Below, in pieces: positions 25,895-34,030 of a stretch of DNA of 51,145 nucleotides. Made by a program: the position numbers and the translations under genes. The stretch lies in NCBI GenBank assembly GCA_017621795.1, contig JAGASJ010000102.1:1-51145 (forward strand), written 5' to 3'. The stretch comes from Oscillospiraceae bacterium. Lineage in GTDB: Bacteria; Bacillota; Clostridia; Oscillospirales; Oscillospiraceae. Numbering within the stretch: the first letter of the stretch is position 1; every line of letters begins with the position of its first letter. Below the pieces are notes generated by a model. That model saw nothing but the letters and a program-made list of their open reading frames with translations. It was not told where the DNA came from and searched no databases.

Positions 25895-25924
25895 ATTATA
25901 CCACACATAGTAGTTTATTTACAA
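25895..25924 (-). promoter_or_regulatory. hflX operon promoter
   Basis: On the - strand, TTGTAA, an 18-bp spacer and a perfect TATAAT. The predicted RNA start lies about 25 nt before the TTG codon of hflX. Confidence 0.65.
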
Positions 25925-25950
25925 TAGAAAAAACGAAATTATTTCTTTAT

Positions 25951-25984
25951 ACAAAAAGTCCCCGCCTCGTTTTGAGGCGGGGAC
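25951..25984 (-). terminator. Terminator of the secreted nuclease gene
   Basis: Perfect 11-nt arms (25958-25968 and 25974-25984) with a 5-nt loop, followed on the - strand by five T. Confidence 0.88.
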
Positions 25985-26008
25985 CGCTCTATTTAGAGGG
26001 TTTGCGGA

Positions 26009-29000
26009 TTATTCGAGCACGTCATTGTCGGTCTCAAAATCGTCTGCACCGTTTGCGACCAGGTAATCGGCGGTAACGTAGTAATCATACAACTGCTGCA
26101 TCAGATTCTTCAGATCGTTATCCGTAGTATTGTTATACTGGCGGAAAATATAACACAAGGGGGCATATTGCACGGTCATCGTGTCGTTAATGGTTACAGA
26201 AATATTCTGATCCAGCAGATAGGGCAAAATGCCTGCTGATTCGATATAATACATTCCGTATTGCTCGCTGTATACAGGATTTTGAGCACTTCCCCCTACT
26301 TCAAAGGTATAAGAAGAAATGTCCGCGCCCTCGCTGAGTAGGAAATATAAGCGAGTAGCGACTCTTTCCTTATACAGTAAGGTGGCGCCGTAATATACGA
26401 TGCCGTCCAGGGGATTCTGAATCGCTGTCAGCTCCACCGAATTGATGGAATGATTCGTATTGTCAGTATATCCGTCATTGGCAAGATTATCCACATCATA
26501 ATCAAAATACAGCTGTGCCGCCGCACCGTAATGCAGCATTGCCATGACCATATCCTTCGTTACATCATCAAATTCGCCGTTTTCATCTTTCAGCACATAT
26601 TCGGCGTACTGACGAACAGAATATGTATTTTCCACAGTAGTGTCATTTACCGTGACGGACAATAGGATCTCTTCACGCATCTGACAGGCTGCCACTTCCA
26701 CGTGTAATACAAACTGCCCGTTTTCATTCTTATCCAGGTCAGCAATTGCGTATTCCAGAAGCGCATCGCCAAACATCACCAGCGCCTCTGCGTCAGCGGC
26801 ATCTTCATCGGAAACGTTGAGCACAAAGTTCAGTCCAACATTGTCCGCAAGTTCCACATTCCAGCAATCAATAATGTCCGGCTGTTCCTCAGCAGTAGAC
26901 GGCAGCGTGGTATAGTAAGTTGTTCCCTGCGCTGTCTTTACATAGAACTGAAGCTCCTGACCTCCGATGTTTGTTGAGGAAGAAGTATAGCAGCGCCAGT
27001 CTTGCTTATTGTACACGCCCAGGTATCGGCCTGTACCAAGGTGCTTCAAATATCCGCTGGAAGAGTCGATCACAAATGTATTACTAGAATTGGTACCCAC
27101 AGTTACACCTGTGTTGGAATTACCACAGTAAAGCCAGCTGTCGGTTATGCCGTTGGGATAGAAGATATAGCCGGAGGAATCACCGCCCAAATTCCACAGC
27201 AGGTTTTCCGCAGGCTCTGCAGAAAGCTTGTTGTTGGATACGGCAACATTCACCGCAGTGGGTTTACTGGTCTCATTATTGGGTAATGCATAAGTGCCGT
27301 TTGTTGCGTGGGTCGTGGTGATTACAAACGTATCGCTGGGACCAATAGCGGAAATATCCTTCAATTCGTAAGCAGAATCACCACCACCGTCATTTTCTGT
27401 ATAGGTATAAAGGGCATAATAGGTGGTATTTGCGGAAACCGTGCAACGGTCTCCTGCTTTGTAGATATTTCCCGGCTTATCGGCTGTGACATCCAGTTCG
27501 CTTGCGATCCAACCGAGGAAGGTATAACCCTCCGGTGCGCCTGCCACAGGCATTACTGCGCCGTTTGTGTCGCAAAGGACATCATCCACAGCAGAAACAC
27601 CTGCGGGAACACTAAAGGAAATAACGGGAATCGTATAGCTGTCACTGCAGTTTGTACAGGTATACACATTGCCGGAGAGCACATAATTATGTCCTAAAGG
27701 CTCCAGTAGCTCCGTATACAGGTAGTCGCATCTGATGCAGGTGTACTCTATTTCACCCTCCATATCACAGGTAGGCTCATCAATATAGGTACCGTCATCA
27801 TATTGATGCCCCAATGCCGCAACCTCTTCGTGTCCGCTGATGAAGGTATTGCAGCTGTTACAGTAGACACCTGCAGTATAGCCCACTTCTGTACAGGTCG
27901 CCGCGGTGGCGCCAATATTGGTTGTATTGGTGTGCTCGCACAGGGAGCTGGTGTAATACACTGTGCCACTGCTTTCCTGAATATACAGCTGGGGCAGAAG
28001 CATAGTAGTAGAAGTATTAGATGTATAGGTTGTAAATCTGGGAGAGGTCACATTATACAGGAAACGGCCGTAGGAGCTGGTTCCGTTTTGGATGGTCGCG
28101 CCGTCACTTGTAACAGTGATACTCCAGGTGGTCGTTCCGTTTCCCCAGGACAGACTCTTTGCCGCTGTTGCGCCCAGCAAGCTGCCGCTGTCATTACTGA
28201 AGGTCCACGCGCCGGCAGAACCACCTAAGGTTAACGGCAAAGCTCCCGACGGCACGGTGGAAATTGTGGAATTGTCGGAAGAGAAGGTCGCAGACACATT
28301 CGACAGATATGTCCCGGAAAGGTCACCGTTTACATAGCCCTTCTCATTGGAGGCGATCAGCACCTTTGCGCCGGCTTGAAGCTGACTTGCACTGGTTACC
28401 AGGGTGTATTCCCCGGTACTGCTGCCGCTCCCCTCTCCGTCCGTATAGCTATAGAGCGCGTAAAGAGTGGTATTGGCAGTGGGTGTGAAAGAGCCGGTGT
28501 AGGTAGTCGGCTTTGTCGTCGTATCGGCAGTAAGGGGGGATTTCGTCCAACCGACGAAGTTATATCCATCGGGCGCTGTCGCCGTCGGCAGCGTCATAGA
28601 TTCCCCGGCATAACCGGTTTTGGGTGTCACATTGGCACCGGAAAAAGATACGGTAACCGTGGTCTTCGCCGCAAAATTGATCCGAATGGAGCAATTAGAG
28701 GATGCGGTCACGGTAAATGTATTGCCGCTTTGGCTCACAGTAGCACTGCCGGATACAACAGTATAGCCGGAAACATAGTACCCGGTCTTAGGGGTAGCGG
28801 TAATGGTCTTGCCACTGACAGAAACCGTACCGTAGGAAGTGTTGTTGGATGTAGCTGTGATGGTATAAGATGATGTAGCGCCTTCGCCGGAGGGGGTGAG
28901 CATATCGGCAGGAACAGGCTCTTCAAACAGATCAAATGCCAGCTCGGGATAATCCACGAACACATTACGGAAGCCCAAAATGGACTCAACAGAGTCATTT

Positions 29001-29788
29001 CGGCCCAATTCCCATGTATCCACAGGATCTTCCTCAATCCAGGCAAGCAGCACTTCCTTGCTCTGCATCACACCGCTGGTTCCCCACATATTACCTTTAA
29101 TTGTGGAGTTGGAGCCGTAACGCACCCAAACGCCAAGGACCAGACGGGCAACATCACCTCTGAGGTTACTGGGTGCGCCTTCCGAGTTGGGGTCATAGTA
29201 GCCGCTGCCGGAACCGTATGCGGTATTGCCGCGGCTGGAGTTTTCGGATATGGCCGTAGGCCGAATCATAAAAATGTTTTCGCAATTGCCTCCGCCCTTA
29301 CTGTCGGGCCAGGTATGCTCTCTGTTCCACTCGCTGGTATTCCAGTCCGGTCCAATTCCGGTGCCGGAATAGAACGAAGAAATCTTACCGCCATTCCAAT
29401 TGCCGTTTTGCTGGCAGTCCGTATATTTAGCTAAAGTCTTGACCGCATCATAGGAACTTGACTTTGCGCCGCTGCTCATCAGACTTTGAAGCTTGGAATA
29501 AAGCGTGCTGCTGCCAGCCCCACTTTGGCTGCTGCTGCCGGCATAGCCAGAGAGGATCGTATAAGAGGTATTGGCATCTTCATAATACGAAATTGCCATA
29601 GGGGAAAGGAATGTGGCATTCTCCCCGCGGGTACCCCAGTTGTAAACGACATTAGAGTAACTGCCGGTACCGTATTTGTAGGTAACCGTCCCTGCGGCGG
29701 AAATCTCGACGGTGATGCCGGAAAACACACCGAGCACCATCATCAAAACCAGCAATAGTGATAAGCCCTGTTTTATCAATCTCTTCAA
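26009..29788 (-). CDS. Large secreted modular protein with N-terminal endonuclease I domain
   Basis: A 1259-residue exported protein. A signal peptide (KRLIKQGLSLLLVLMMVLG, with cleavage near SAAG) is followed by an endonuclease I domain (about 35-290). Its motifs are NREHTWP (155-161, H158 the likely catalytic His), FMIRPT, RGN, RGDVAR and DPVDTWELGRND. Then come two InlB-like repeats (YNFVGWTKS..., YTFLGWIAS...) each ending in a Y-ALY motif, two related beta-rich modules, three CxxC-bearing segments (CNSC, CIRC, CTNC), and a C-terminal region of about 260 residues with no named domain. There is no LPXTG anchor. The TTG start is set by GGAGG seven bases upstream; an ATG overlapping that site is rejected. 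A likely role is extracellular DNA or RNA degradation. Confidence 0.82.
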   Translation of the reverse strand: MKRLIKQGLSLLLVLMMVLGVFSGITVEISAAGTVTYKYGTGSYSNVVYNWGTRGENATFLSPMAISYYEDANTSYTILSGYAGSSSQSGAGSSTLYSKLQSLMSSGAKSSSYDAVKTLAKYTDCQQNGNWNGGKISSFYSGTGIGPDWNTSEWNREHTWPDSKGGGNCENIFMIRPTAISENSSRGNTAYGSGSGYYDPNSEGAPSNLRGDVARLVLGVWVRYGSNSTIKGNMWGTSGVMQSKEVLLAWIEEDPVDTWELGRNDSVESILGFRNVFVDYPELAFDLFEEPVPADMLTPSGEGATSSYTITATSNNTSYGTVSVSGKTITATPKTGYYVSGYTVVSGSATVSQSGNTFTVTASSNCSIRINFAAKTTVTVSFSGANVTPKTGYAGESMTLPTATAPDGYNFVGWTKSPLTADTTTKPTTYTGSFTPTANTTLYALYSYTDGEGSGSSTGEYTLVTSASQLQAGAKVLIASNEKGYVNGDLSGTYLSNVSATFSSDNSTISTVPSGALPLTLGGSAGAWTFSNDSGSLLGATAAKSLSWGNGTTTWSITVTSDGATIQNGTSSYGRFLYNVTSPRFTTYTSNTSTTMLLPQLYIQESSGTVYYTSSLCEHTNTTNIGATAATCTEVGYTAGVYCNSCNTFISGHEEVAALGHQYDDGTYIDEPTCDMEGEIEYTCIRCDYLYTELLEPLGHNYVLSGNVYTCTNCSDSYTIPVISFSVPAGVSAVDDVLCDTNGAVMPVAGAPEGYTFLGWIASELDVTADKPGNIYKAGDRCTVSANTTYYALYTYTENDGGGDSAYELKDISAIGPSDTFVITTTHATNGTYALPNNETSKPTAVNVAVSNNKLSAEPAENLLWNLGGDSSGYIFYPNGITDSWLYCGNSNTGVTVGTNSSNTFVIDSSSGYLKHLGTGRYLGVYNKQDWRCYTSSSTNIGGQELQFYVKTAQGTTYYTTLPSTAEEQPDIIDCWNVELADNVGLNFVLNVSDEDAADAEALVMFGDALLEYAIADLDKNENGQFVLHVEVAACQMREEILLSVTVNDTTVENTYSVRQYAEYVLKDENGEFDDVTKDMVMAMLHYGAAAQLYFDYDVDNLANDGYTDNTNHSINSVELTAIQNPLDGIVYYGATLLYKERVATRLYFLLSEGADISSYTFEVGGSAQNPVYSEQYGMYYIESAGILPYLLDQNISVTINDTMTVQYAPLCYIFRQYNNTTDNDLKNLMQQLYDYYVTADYLVANGADDFETDNDVLE

Positions 29789-29834
29789 AGCGAAAACCTC
29801 CATGTTTGAAATTTTTGCATTTTCTTACATTCTA

Positions 29835-29863
29835 ATGGTATCACAATACCTCGTATTTTTCAA
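29835..29863 (-). promoter_or_regulatory. Candidate promoter of the nuclease gene
   Basis: On the - strand, TTGAAA, a 17-bp spacer and TACCAT, about 47 bp before the TTG start. A small dyad GGTAT-CACA-ATACC (29837-29850) overlaps the -10. Confidence 0.45.
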
Positions 29864-30005
29864 CTGATTTTTACGCTTTTGCCCCCTCTTTTACATAAAT
29901 CCCTATAAAAATTCTCCAAACAAATGAGCGGGGTTGCTAAGGAAAGTCTTCTTTAATAAAGATGAAATTTGGCACACAAATTTCCTGCTTGCAACAGTAT
30001 AAGAC

Positions 30006-30060
30006 AAAACTGCCCAAAGAAGAGAAAATTTAACTCTTTTTCGGGTAGTAATTTTTATAT
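30006..30060. repeat. Left flank of the fishbone repeat with AAAACTGCCCAA copy
   Basis: AAAACTGCCCAA at 30006-30017 recurs exactly at 30230-30241 and nearly (AAAACTGCCGAA) at 30152-30163, so three copies mark the left flank, centre and right end of the structured element. The rest of 29864-30060 is AT-rich and shows nothing else that can be named. Confidence 0.5.
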
Positions 30061-30235
30061 AGTGATATTCTGTGCTAAACGCACAGAGTGATATTTCCCG
30101 TTCGGGAAGTGATATTGAAATCCTACGATTTCAGTGATATTTTATTCGCCAAAAACTGCCGAAGGCAATATCACTTGAACTTTAGTTCAAATATCACTGC
30201 AAAGCAATATCACTCGCCGTAAGGCGAATAAAACT
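30061..30235. repeat. Fishbone element: eight 9-bp repeats separating six mini-hairpins
   Basis: Four direct AGTGATATT copies (30061, 30087, 30108, 30133) are followed by three inverted AATATCACT copies (30167, 30190, 30206) and one degenerate copy AATAAAACT (30227). Small hairpins fill the gaps: CTGTGC/GCACAG, TCCCG/CGGGA, GAAATC/GATTTC on the left, and TGAACT/AGTTCA, GC/GC, CGCC/GGCG on the right. Pairing each direct copy with its inverted partner gives a central helix with a side hairpin on both sides at each junction. There is no open frame. It lies between ltaS-like and the nuclease gene, both on the - strand. Confidence 0.85.
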
Positions 30236-30264
30236 GCCCAAGTGTCCTTTAGAACACTTGGGCA
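30230..30264 (-). terminator. Terminator of the LTA-synthase-like gene
   Basis: Perfect 11-nt arms TGCCCAAGTGT (30235-30245) and ACACTTGGGCA (30254-30264), followed on the - strand by GTTTTATT, which already belongs to the fishbone element. Confidence 0.75.
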
Positions 30265-30289
30265 ACGTTTGGGGAATTTTTCTTAAAAG

Positions 30290-32449
30290 CTAAACATTCT
30301 GCAAATCGGAAGGTTCATCCTGGGGGGTGACTACTTTTTTCTTGCTATGTCTGTGTAAAACATACACCGTCACAAAAATCGCCACCGCCACTGCACAGAG
30401 AGAGTAAATCAAAGCCGTTACGTGTCGCATTTCCTGCGGCTGTGTATACTCCCGGGGATTCTTCAGATAACCATAGTAATCCGTTTCCAAAATTTTTGCG
30501 GATATACCTAACGTGTTGTTCACCACTGCCTGCATAGATTCCACATATTCATCCATCTCTTCTTCATTGGAGAAATAATCGGGATCATTGGGCACAAACT
30601 CGTCATCGGTTGCATTGTAGCTACCGTATGGCGTAATAAAAGCCCGGTTCGAAAGGATCACCAAGCCATCGCTGTCGGAAAGAATATCGCTTCCTGCCAG
30701 CAATCTTGAATCATATTCAAAGCCAAACAAATTCAGCAGCGTCGGCAAAATATCGGCGGAATAACAGGGCTTATCGATCACAGGGGGATTCTTTGTGCCG
30801 GAGCAATACAGCAAGAAGCAGCTCTTATACAGCTCAAACTCCAAATCCACCTCGTGACCCAGCAGTTCTTCCCACGCGGCGTAAATATCGCCGGTCTTGT
30901 CTTCCAGGCCGTAAGGGTAATGATCGGGTGTGATGGTGATCACCGTTTTATCCGCAACGCCCGCTTCCTCCAAAGCGAACAGCAATGCCTGCATTGCTCT
31001 GTCCAGCTCAATGTTGCAGGCATAGTAGCCCTTGAGCATATCGCTGCAAGGCAGGTCTTCAACCAAATGCCAGTTCTTGGCCACCATCGCATTGATTTCC
31101 TTATCATACTCCCGGTGGCCGCTAACGGTCATATAATAGGCACAAAATTGTTCGTTAGGCTGTATATAGTCGGAAACCGAGCCTGCAATCATTTCCAGAT
31201 CCGACTGAGGCCATACGTTTTGGACATACTCTTCCAAACCATTGCCCATTGCTTTGAAGGTATACCCCATATTGGGATGGGACAAATCCCGGCGGTAGTA
31301 TCCTGCGGAATTATTGTGATACGCAAAGGTTTTATTTACCCCAATGCTCTTAAACATATTGCCAAGGCAGTATGGCATATCGTTTTCAGCGGAATCGAAG
31401 AAGCTCCACACGCCCGCCTTGGGTAGCAGGCCGGTATTAGCCACATACTCGCCATCAGAGGTGGAAACGCCCCATATTGGCGTATAGAAATTGGTAAATT
31501 TAAAGCCATCGCGTTGCATTTTATACAAGGTAGGCGTCAGCTTCGGGTCAATCGCATAGGGAGAGAAGCCCTCGGCTACAACAGTAATCAGGTTATAGCC
31601 CTTGTACATTCCGGTATATTCATTTTTCTTTGTGGGCATTTGATCGGCAAAATAGCCGTGCATTTCCTTCAGCGTTTCGTCCTCTTCCTGCTCCTCCAAT
31701 GCCTCAAAATCGTATTTTTGAACGTTATATTCAGACGTATCATCTATATCGTCATCCTCAGGAACAGTAACATTTTCTTCTTCAATGCGCAGATCCTGGC
31801 TAAACCCGAACAGATTATATTTTAGGTCCAACGCCTCCGTTCGCATCAGGCCGAAGCTGCCAACGGCATAATTGGGGTCATAAAGTCCGTTTTGAATATA
31901 AGAAAGATTCGGTACAAAACTGATAACGATAACGGCTACAACATGCAGTATCAGGGATGCCAAAAAGGTTCTTAAAGCATTTTGAAACCGCTCATAGGGT
32001 TTTTGAATGCGCTTTGCGAAAATAAAATACAAAACAAGGGGAATTGCGAACAGTAAGATCATAGGAATGCCATCAATTACCGCCGCAACAGTACTATCGT
32101 TGATCTTGCCGGTCAATACCTGATTGACACCACCGGAAACCAGGGAATAAGTGATCAGATATTTGTTAAAAAAGAAGAAGTAAACTGTCTGTGCCGCAAA
32201 AACAACGAAAATAATGCTGAGCATAATTCTTGCGGCAATGCGCTGCCCTTTCTCACAAAACAAAAGGCAAATCGCCTGCATACCCAGCGCCAAGACTGCA
32301 CTGAAAACAGGCATAAAAACAAGACCAAGGTCGAAAAAGCGTCTGCATGTGACGCTCTTGGTCAAGATTTCCCAGTATAATAAAATGACAAAAAAGATTA
32401 CCGCAGGGGGCAGCTTTCTTACTTTTTCTTTCAGTTTATTGAAAAACAT
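30290..32449 (-). CDS. LTA synthase family sulfatase-like membrane protein
   Basis: A 719-residue protein with about five N-terminal membrane helices (residues 15-185) and an extracellular sulfatase-fold domain (about 265-620). The catalytic Thr is probably in GVSTSDGEYV, the metal-binding residues in VVAEGFSPY and ITPDHYPYG. A final membrane helix near 680-700 is unusual for LtaS. The family transfers glycerol-phosphate to build lipoteichoic acid or related polymers; the precise polymer is unknown. The gene has its own promoter and terminator. Confidence 0.88.
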   Translation of the reverse strand: MFFNKLKEKVRKLPPAVIFFVILLYWEILTKSVTCRRFFDLGLVFMPVFSAVLALGMQAICLLFCEKGQRIAARIMLSIIFVVFAAQTVYFFFFNKYLITYSLVSGGVNQVLTGKINDSTVAAVIDGIPMILLFAIPLVLYFIFAKRIQKPYERFQNALRTFLASLILHVVAVIVISFVPNLSYIQNGLYDPNYAVGSFGLMRTEALDLKYNLFGFSQDLRIEEENVTVPEDDDIDDTSEYNVQKYDFEALEEQEEDETLKEMHGYFADQMPTKKNEYTGMYKGYNLITVVAEGFSPYAIDPKLTPTLYKMQRDGFKFTNFYTPIWGVSTSDGEYVANTGLLPKAGVWSFFDSAENDMPYCLGNMFKSIGVNKTFAYHNNSAGYYRRDLSHPNMGYTFKAMGNGLEEYVQNVWPQSDLEMIAGSVSDYIQPNEQFCAYYMTVSGHREYDKEINAMVAKNWHLVEDLPCSDMLKGYYACNIELDRAMQALLFALEEAGVADKTVITITPDHYPYGLEDKTGDIYAAWEELLGHEVDLEFELYKSCFLLYCSGTKNPPVIDKPCYSADILPTLLNLFGFEYDSRLLAGSDILSDSDGLVILSNRAFITPYGSYNATDDEFVPNDPDYFSNEEEMDEYVESMQAVVNNTLGISAKILETDYYGYLKNPREYTQPQEMRHVTALIYSLCAVAVAIFVTVYVLHRHSKKKVVTPQDEPSDLQNV

Positions 32450-32484
32450 TTTGCGTGTTTTCCTTTCTATTTATACTGAAGACT

Positions 32485-32512
32485 ATTATATATTCATTTT
32501 TAGATTTTTCAA
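32485..32512 (-). promoter_or_regulatory. Promoter of the LTA-synthase-like gene
   Basis: On the - strand, TTGAAA, a 16-bp spacer and TATAAT, in a very AT-rich intergenic region. Confidence 0.6.
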
Positions 32513-32547
32513 CCTTTTAATTGTAAAAATTATGATCGATTTTCTTG

Positions 32548-32576
32548 TTGCCCAATTTATAATTCTGTAATAGAAT
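32548..32576 (+). promoter_or_regulatory. Promoter of sfsA
   Basis: TTGCCC, a 17-bp spacer and TAGAAT, about 28 bp before the sfsA start. Confidence 0.45.
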
Positions 32577-32603
32577 GAAAGAAAAACGAACAGGAAACGA
32601 AAA

Positions 32604-33284
32604 ATGTATTATACACAGCCTATTGTAGCCGGCCAGTTTATCAGCCGTCCCAATCGCTTTATCGCCCATATTGAAATAAATAGCAAGGAAGAGATTTGCC
32701 ACGTTAAAAACACTGGCAGGTGCAAGGAGTTGCTTCAGCCGGGAGCAACTGTTTACTGCGCAGACTGCCTCTCCCCTGCCCGTAAAACACGATATGATTT
32801 AATTGCCGTTCAAAAGGGCGACCGTTTGATCAATATGGACTCTCAGCTTCCTAATGCCGCCGCCGATGAATGGCTGCGCGGTGGTGGACTGGGTGCTATC
32901 ACGCAAATTCGACCCGAAACGGCCTTTGGTGACTCCCGTTTTGATTTTTCTTTTCAAAAAGAGGGAAAGCTCTGCTTTTTAGAGGTTAAAGGTGTCACCT
33001 TGGAAAGAAACGGCATCTGCGCTTTTCCCGACGCCCCCACCACAAGAGGGGCAAAGCATCTGCGGGAGCTTACACGTCTGTGCCAGGAAGGTTACGGCGC
33101 CTATGTGCTCTTTGTGATCCAAATGGAGAACGTTTCTTATTTACATCCCAACGACGAAACAGACCCAGTTTTTGGTCAGGCACTGCGGGAAGCCGCAAAA
33201 GCTGGTGTGCAGATATTGGCCATGGATTGCAGTGTGACGCAAAACAGTATGACCATTCATCAGCCAATTCCCATTCAATTGTGA
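32604..33284 (+). CDS. sfsA: SfsA family DNA/RNA nuclease-like protein
   Basis: A 226-residue SfsA protein. It begins with an OB-fold part (GQFISRPNRFIAHIEIN, then HVKNTGRCKELLQPGATVY), followed by a nuclease-like core with GDSRFDFSF, FLEVKGVTLE (the PD-D/ExK pattern) and FPDAPTTRGAKHLREL. The name comes from sugar fermentation stimulation in E. coli; the fold suggests nucleic acid binding or cleavage. It stands alone, divergent from the LTA-synthase-like gene. Confidence 0.93.
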   Translation: MYYTQPIVAGQFISRPNRFIAHIEINSKEEICHVKNTGRCKELLQPGATVYCADCLSPARKTRYDLIAVQKGDRLINMDSQLPNAAADEWLRGGGLGAITQIRPETAFGDSRFDFSFQKEGKLCFLEVKGVTLERNGICAFPDAPTTRGAKHLRELTRLCQEGYGAYVLFVIQMENVSYLHPNDETDPVFGQALREAAKAGVQILAMDCSVTQNSMTIHQPIPIQL

Positions 33285-33313
33285 AAGGGTGTCTCAAAAG
33301 CGAGACACCCTTT
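33284..33313. terminator. Bidirectional terminator between sfsA and the HAD gene
   Basis: Perfect 12-nt arms AAAGGGTGTCTC and GAGACACCCTTT around a 6-nt loop. The stem core GGGTGTCTCA is shared with the hairpin after thrS. Confidence 0.8.
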
Positions 33314-33314
33314 G

Positions 33315-34001
33315 CTATAGTGTTTCAAGAAATGCCTCCAGCTGAGACAGGGCTTCCAGTTCATATTCCGGGGAAATAGCCGTTGTATTTTCCTTGTGAT
33401 CAGCATTGATCCAGCAGGTGTGCAGGCCCGCATTGATACCGCCTTGAATATCAGAGGTTAAGGAATCGCCTACGATCATCGTCTTTTGGGGATCAAAACC
33501 CGGGATCTGCATAGCACAGCGGTCAAAATATCTCTTATCGGGCTTATCGGCACCGATTTCCTCCGAAACAAAGATCTTTATAAAATATTTGCTGATATCT
33601 GCGCTTTTCAGCCGTCCGGCTTGTACACGAGCTGTACCGTTGCTGGTTAGATACAGCTTATATTTTTTCGATAAGCTCTGCACCGCTTCCAATGCGCCGG
33701 GCAAAAAATAATGCCCCACAGACAGGTTTTCTTCATAACTGCGGGCAACCGCAGCAGGCGCAACCGTAATGCCGTATTCATCAAACAGGCTTTCAAATCT
33801 ACCTACCAGAATTTGCGGCCTTGTCAGCTCCTTGCGCTCCAGGCGCTCCCAGTAGGATTTATTGATCTGACTGTAGCGGGAAAGCACCGCTTCCGTAGGC
33901 TCCAAGCCATAGGCTCTGAGGGTTTTAGAAAGTGCTATGTGCTCAGCTTTATGAAAATCTAAAATCGTATCGTCTAAATCCAAAAACAAAAATTCAATCA
34001 T
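33315..34001 (-). CDS. HAD family hydrolase, YjjG-like nucleotidase
   Basis: A 228-residue HAD phosphatase. Motif I is FLDLDDTILDF (nucleophile Asp near residue 7), motif II is LTSNGTA, and motif III/IV is KPDKRYFD-like in GADKPDKRYFDR followed by MIVGDSLTSDIQGG. The helical cap and overall form match the YjjG/YfnB group, which removes phosphate from non-canonical pyrimidine nucleotides. The ATG at 34001 is preferred to a TTG five codons upstream. It lies 29 bp downstream of rsmA. Confidence 0.88.
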   Translation of the reverse strand: MIEFLFLDLDDTILDFHKAEHIALSKTLRAYGLEPTEAVLSRYSQINKSYWERLERKELTRPQILVGRFESLFDEYGITVAPAAVARSYEENLSVGHYFLPGALEAVQSLSKKYKLYLTSNGTARVQAGRLKSADISKYFIKIFVSEEIGADKPDKRYFDRCAMQIPGFDPQKTMIVGDSLTSDIQGGINAGLHTCWINADHKENTTAISPEYELEALSQLEAFLETL

Positions 34002-34030
34002 TTTATGCTCTTTCAATCTCTTATCTAAAA

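Noticed and set aside
30061-30235. CRISPR array reading of the 9-bp repeats
   Set aside because: Repeats are far too short, change orientation halfway, and the spacers are palindromic hairpins of 7-25 nt.
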